A DNA stretch of 7,689 bases from an uncultured Ruminococcus sp. (GTDB taxonomy: Bacteria > Bacillota > Clostridia > Oscillospirales > Acutalibacteraceae): contig CACYDZ010000016.1 of NCBI GenBank assembly GCA_902773265.1, positions 1 to 7,689 of the forward strand. Direction: 5' to 3'. Positions within the stretch are counted from its first letter, which is position 1, and every line of letters begins with the position of its first letter. Made by a program: the position numbers and the translations under genes. The notes below the pieces were generated by a model, which did no database searches, was not told the origin of the DNA, and saw nothing but the letters and a program-made list of their open reading frames with translations. This document shows, piece by piece, positions 4,953 to 7,689 of the stretch.

Positions 4953-6387
4953 ATTCTTCACTATTGTCATGAGTTTCTTCGGTTTCTGTCGTTGTGTTTT
5001 CCTCAGAAGTATCAGTAACCTGAGTGGTTTCTTCAGGAATTTGACTGATTTCAGGTTCGGTGAGGACTTCGGTAGGAATTTCGGTAGGCACTTCGGTAAG
5101 GACTTCGGTAGGTGGTTCAGTAGGCGGTTCGGTAGGTGCTTTGGTAGGCTTTTCGGTAGGTTTTTCGGTAGGCACATTATCCTGCGGAAAAAGCAGTCTC
5201 TGTAATTCGGTCATCAGGTTAAGAGAAGTCTGTTGTAATTTTCTGTCGTTGATGTTGGTCAGTCCTATAATCTTGATATCCCGCTTTCTGGTGACGATAT
5301 CCACCGCATAATACAGTTCGGTATTACCTGTATGGTAATAATAGTCATCGGTAACAAACCAGCCGTAACCGTAATTGAACCCTTCTTTTCCTACATGAGT
5401 GGCATTTTTGAAAGTATCTTTATTGAGAACTTTTCCGCTGTTATACGCATTAAGCCATTTCAACATATCTGTTGTTGTGGAAACAATTTCTCCTGCGGAA
5501 TAAAAATAACTGCTGTCTACTTTAAGACCTTTCGTCCATTCATTATCGAGATATCCCTTGCTGTCGGTATCTGCCATACATAATGAAGAATTATCCATAT
5601 ACAAGGGATAAAAAAATTCATCACGAATATATTGTTCATAACTTTTTCCGCTGACTTTTTCAATAATCATTCCCATTAAATAATAGTTGGTGTTGCAATA
5701 CGAAAAGATTTCTCCGGGTTTTGCATAAGTACCAAGATTATTCACCCATTCTATCAATTCTTTCTGGGATAGTTTGGAATCAGAATCCAGTTCATCAGCT
5801 TCCAACAGATTGATGTAATCATTGAGATAATCGTATAGACCTGAACACATATGGAGTAAATGATGGATTTTGATTTCTTTGGGAATTTTCAGGGTTTTGA
5901 TATATTTGGTAACGCTGTCCTCAAGGGATAGTTTTTTCTGCTGTGACAATTTTGTAATAGCGGCAGCGGTAAATTGTTTGGTGCATGACCCTATTTCGTA
6001 TTTGGTATCGAGTGTGTTGGGAATTTTCTTGTCGATATCACTGTACCCCCACGCTTTATGATAAAGGATTTCGTCACCTACGGCAACCAGAAATGTACCG
6101 TTGAAATTCATCTGCTCTAATTTTTTATCTACCAGTTCTTTAGCCTTTTTCAGCGTACTTTTATCAAAAGAGGATTTTGTTTTCTGTGATTTGGGTTCAG
6201 GCGGACGGGTCGGTCTTGTTGTTGAAAGTTCACTGTCTGTTTTCAGGTTAATCTTCGGAAATAGCGATGATGATGTTTCTTCCATGTTCGGTGCTGATGT
6301 TTTGATATTGCTCACTGCTATCATCAAAATCATAACCGCAAAAAAGCTGAGTAACAACATGACTTTTTTATTGGATTTCATTTTCAT
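4948..6387 (-). CDS. membrane-anchored serine hydrolase (class C beta-lactamase / DD-peptidase-like) with PTE-repeat tail
   Basis: This 479-aa protein has a short basic N-terminus, one hydrophobic segment (about 9-28) acting as signal anchor or signal peptide, and a P/T/K-rich linker. A beta-lactamase-family domain of the AmpC/PBP4* type follows (about 85-400). The catalytic set is intact: SCTK (S134, K137), YCN (Y230-N232) and HTG (352-354). The flanks GEIFSYCNTNYYLMG and HTGNTELYYA are typical. Such enzymes act outside the membrane on D-amino-acid peptides, peptidoglycan or esters; the substrate here is unknown. The C-terminal tail (406-479) is ten PTEx-type tetrapeptides, then an acidic T/E-rich end with no LPxTG motif. 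ATG 6387 is preferred over 6420: AGGGG lies 7 nt upstream and the gene then clears the upstream one by 13 nt. The position suggests wall or surface-glycan remodelling alongside its neighbours. Confidence 0.85.
   Translation of the reverse strand: MKMKSNKKVMLLLSFFAVMILMIAVSNIKTSAPNMEETSSSLFPKINLKTDSELSTTRPTRPPEPKSQKTKSSFDKSTLKKAKELVDKKLEQMNFNGTFLVAVGDEILYHKAWGYSDIDKKIPNTLDTKYEIGSCTKQFTAAAITKLSQQKKLSLEDSVTKYIKTLKIPKEIKIHHLLHMCSGLYDYLNDYINLLEADELDSDSKLSQKELIEWVNNLGTYAKPGEIFSYCNTNYYLMGMIIEKVSGKSYEQYIRDEFFYPLYMDNSSLCMADTDSKGYLDNEWTKGLKVDSSYFYSAGEIVSTTTDMLKWLNAYNSGKVLNKDTFKNATHVGKEGFNYGYGWFVTDDYYYHTGNTELYYAVDIVTRKRDIKIIGLTNINDRKLQQTSLNLMTELQRLLFPQDNVPTEKPTEKPTKAPTEPPTEPPTEVLTEVPTEIPTEVLTEPEISQIPEETTQVTDTSEENTTTETEETHDNSEEW
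5056..5175 (-). repeat. 12-bp tandem repeat (10 units) coding the PTEx tail
   Basis: The plus strand shows TTCGGT or a close variant every 12 bp, from 5056 to 5175. On the coding strand it reads PTEK, PTEK, PTKA, PTEP, PTEP, PTEV, LTEV, PTEI, PTEV, LTEP. The period is a multiple of three, so gain or loss of units keeps the frame. Such P/T tails are usually extended, often glycosylated wall-spanning or spacer segments. Long open frames on the other strand here are by-products of the repeat. Confidence 0.9.
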
Positions 6388-6394
6388 TCCATTA

Positions 6395-6399
6395 CCCCT
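6395..6399 (-). promoter_or_regulatory. ribosome binding site choosing the serine hydrolase start
   Basis: AGGGG on the minus strand lies 7 nt before ATG 6387, directly after the upstream TAA. The longer ORF start at 6420 has no comparable site and would overlap the upstream gene by 20 nt. Confidence 0.75.
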
Positions 6400-6400
6400 T

Positions 6401-7600
6401 TTAATCTGTCTGATGTTCAAGCCCTATGGCTTTAATGACAGATTTATAGTAATCGGCGGTATCTTTGTTGATACTGCCGTAATTGTGCATATTTCCTTTT
6501 CGGAAAATCCTCTTTCCCACATACACTACCCATACAAACGGTAATAAAAACGGATATTTTCTCAATACGGCATTCTGCGACTTCAGAAACCCGTAAGACG
6601 GAAATACCTGCCTGATGATAAATTTCAGTTTGCTGGGTTTATGACCGTCTGCGGTCATTTTAGATGTCCGTATGCCTATGTTATGTTCTTTTTTGCCGTA
6701 AGTTTCGCCGTTGATGAGAAAAACATCTAACAGATTATTCAGGTCGATACCTGTTCCCTGCGGTGAAAACCACCGCATAGCAATTTCCTGTGCTTTCTTG
6801 TCAAAATCACTGTACCCGAACTGCTCCAGAACAGTATCTACATAGTTCCAGTCTGTTTTGTCAGCAAAAGCCTTTCGGAAAAGATAATAGTCCAGAAATA
6901 CTCTCGGCGGAATACCTGCATAGTTGAAATGCTGTATGGCATGAACATTCAGAAAAATATAAATATCTTCCAATGACATTTCATAAATGTATGAAAAGCC
7001 TTTCTTCGGTTTCAGGCGTTCCGATAAATTCCGATAGTACGCTTTGATGACGGCATTTCCTCCCTCATAAAGACTGAAATGCTGTTCCAGACAAATATAC
7101 GGTTCTTTATGGTAAATCCTGTCATGACCGCCCAGTTCTCCCGTAGCGGTATAGCCCAGCTCTTCAAGCACCTTATCCGCCTGTTCAAATGCCTTTAATT
7201 CAACATATGTATCTATATCGCCCATATACCGATATACACTTGACGGATAAATATTTTTGAAATATACCCCTTTGAGCAACAACATTGCGATTTTATTTTC
7301 TTCAAAGGCGTTCTGCAACAACTCCAGTTCATAGAGCTGATTGGTATCACTCATGACCAGCTTTCGGAACTGACTTTTCAGGAAATTTCTGATTTCCGCT
7401 GAGGGTCGCTGATTTTCTGCCAGCAAATCAGTTCCTTTTTTCAGCAAAGCCGTAAAACTCATTTCCTCCGCAAAGCGTATGACTTTCTTCCAGTCAAAGG
7501 AAAGGTCGCTGATATCTGCCTGTTCTCCGTTGACCGCTGACTTCACTAACCGAAATATACAACGGTATTCATCAGCATTTTCCGTCACTACATTTTCCAT
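6401..7600 (-). CDS. nucleotidyltransferase family protein (NTP_transf_5-like)
   Basis: This 399-aa protein has no signal peptide. It resembles the uncharacterised nucleotidyltransferase group (NTP_transf_5) often found in exopolysaccharide and surface-glycan clusters. Seen in order: a helical N-terminal region (1-100), LLLKG (107-111), then R124 and GDIDTYV (127-133) with the paired acids D128 and D130 expected to bind metal, LEQHFSLY (171-178), and a helical H220-x3-H224 stretch followed by GIPPRVFLDYY (R233, D237). The C-terminus has a basic hydrophobic patch (PFLLPFVWVVYVGKRIFRKG) that may touch the membrane. I chose ATG 7600: GGAG at 7610-7607 lies 6 nt before it, whereas the longer start at 7612 has no site. 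It is the first gene of the minus-strand run, with the serine hydrolase 13 nt downstream. The substrate is unknown. Confidence 0.8.
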   Translation of the reverse strand: MENVVTENADEYRCIFRLVKSAVNGEQADISDLSFDWKKVIRFAEEMSFTALLKKGTDLLAENQRPSAEIRNFLKSQFRKLVMSDTNQLYELELLQNAFEENKIAMLLLKGVYFKNIYPSSVYRYMGDIDTYVELKAFEQADKVLEELGYTATGELGGHDRIYHKEPYICLEQHFSLYEGGNAVIKAYYRNLSERLKPKKGFSYIYEMSLEDIYIFLNVHAIQHFNYAGIPPRVFLDYYLFRKAFADKTDWNYVDTVLEQFGYSDFDKKAQEIAMRWFSPQGTGIDLNNLLDVFLINGETYGKKEHNIGIRTSKMTADGHKPSKLKFIIRQVFPSYGFLKSQNAVLRKYPFLLPFVWVVYVGKRIFRKGNMHNYGSINKDTADYYKSVIKAIGLEHQTD

Positions 7601-7606
7601 ACATTT

Positions 7607-7610
7607 CTCC
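7607..7610 (-). promoter_or_regulatory. ribosome binding site choosing the nucleotidyltransferase start
   Basis: GGAG on the minus strand, 6 nt before ATG 7600, lies inside the first codons of the longer ORF that would start at 7612. This argues for the shorter protein. Confidence 0.6.
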
Positions 7611-7615
7611 ATATT

Positions 7616-7689
7616 GACAAAATTTGCTTACGCAAATTTTGTTTGAGTTTTTATCCGATTAAAGGGTTGCACCCTTTAAAATCCTGCTA
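7616..7689 (+). repeat. four-hairpin intergenic repeat, copy D, cut by the window end
   Basis: Hairpin I: CAAAATTTGC (7618-7627) with GCAAATTTTG (7632-7641). Hairpin II: TTAAAGGGT (7659-7667) with ACCCTTTAA (7671-7679), where a C:G closing pair in other copies is T:A. The remaining bases, ATCCTGCTA, match the start of the II-III linker of copy C. Hairpins III and IV would lie beyond the edge. It sits 16 bp upstream of the nucleotidyltransferase ATG, so the operon leader RNA would contain hairpin I unless transcription starts inside the repeat. Confidence 0.75.

Noticed and set aside
5056..5175. LPxTG-type wall anchor on the serine hydrolase
   Set aside because: The tail has PTE repeats but no LPxTG-like motif, no closing hydrophobic segment and no basic end. 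The chain ends in EEW.
4866..5311. Long open frames in other frames across the PTEx repeat
   Set aside because: A 12-bp period keeps every frame free of stops. The repetitive low-complexity products are shadows of the serine hydrolase tail.

Overview
The window suggests a low-to-moderate GC Firmicute of class Clostridia, most likely a gut Ruminococcus or close relative. That is inferred from gene style, AGGGG/GGAG-type ribosome binding sites, AT-rich intergenic DNA and a P/T-rich tail on a surface hydrolase; it is not proven by a marker gene.

Layout. Positions 1-660 are AT-rich. They hold a tandem 11-bp repeat at the left edge, a terminator-like hairpin, and two small plus-strand ORFs of unknown function (170-343 and 444-650). 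Positions 651-1071 hold a weak terminator, repeat copy A, and a promoter whose -10 box lies inside a perfect 11-bp inverted repeat. That promoter should drive a YbjN-domain protein gene (1072-1590, plus). Positions 1591-1913 hold a strong intrinsic terminator, a 24-bp perfect hairpin that can terminate from both sides, and repeat copy B. The rest is on the minus strand. In transcription order it is: NTP_transf_5-type nucleotidyltransferase (7600-6401), membrane-anchored serine hydrolase with a PTE-repeat tail (6387-4948), ispD-like cytidylyltransferase (4942-4259), a 225-bp gap filled mostly by repeat copy C, polyprenyl-phosphate sugar-1-phosphate transferase (4033-3347), and a Wzy/WaaL-type O-antigen ligase/polymerase family membrane protein (3350-1914). 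Copy D starts just upstream of the first of these genes and runs off the right edge.

How the genes work together. The last two genes overlap by ATGA and look like the initiating and polymerising or ligating steps of a lipid-linked surface glycan pathway. The first three are tightly spaced (13 and 5 nt apart) and fit a cell-surface theme, although IspD itself is normally a housekeeping isoprenoid enzyme. No flippase or ordinary glycosyltransferase is in the window, so the pathway is only partly visible.

The most unusual signal is the repeat family. It has four copies of a roughly 130-bp element built from four successive perfect hairpins. Its sequence differences are paired (compensatory), which argues that the folded form is conserved.
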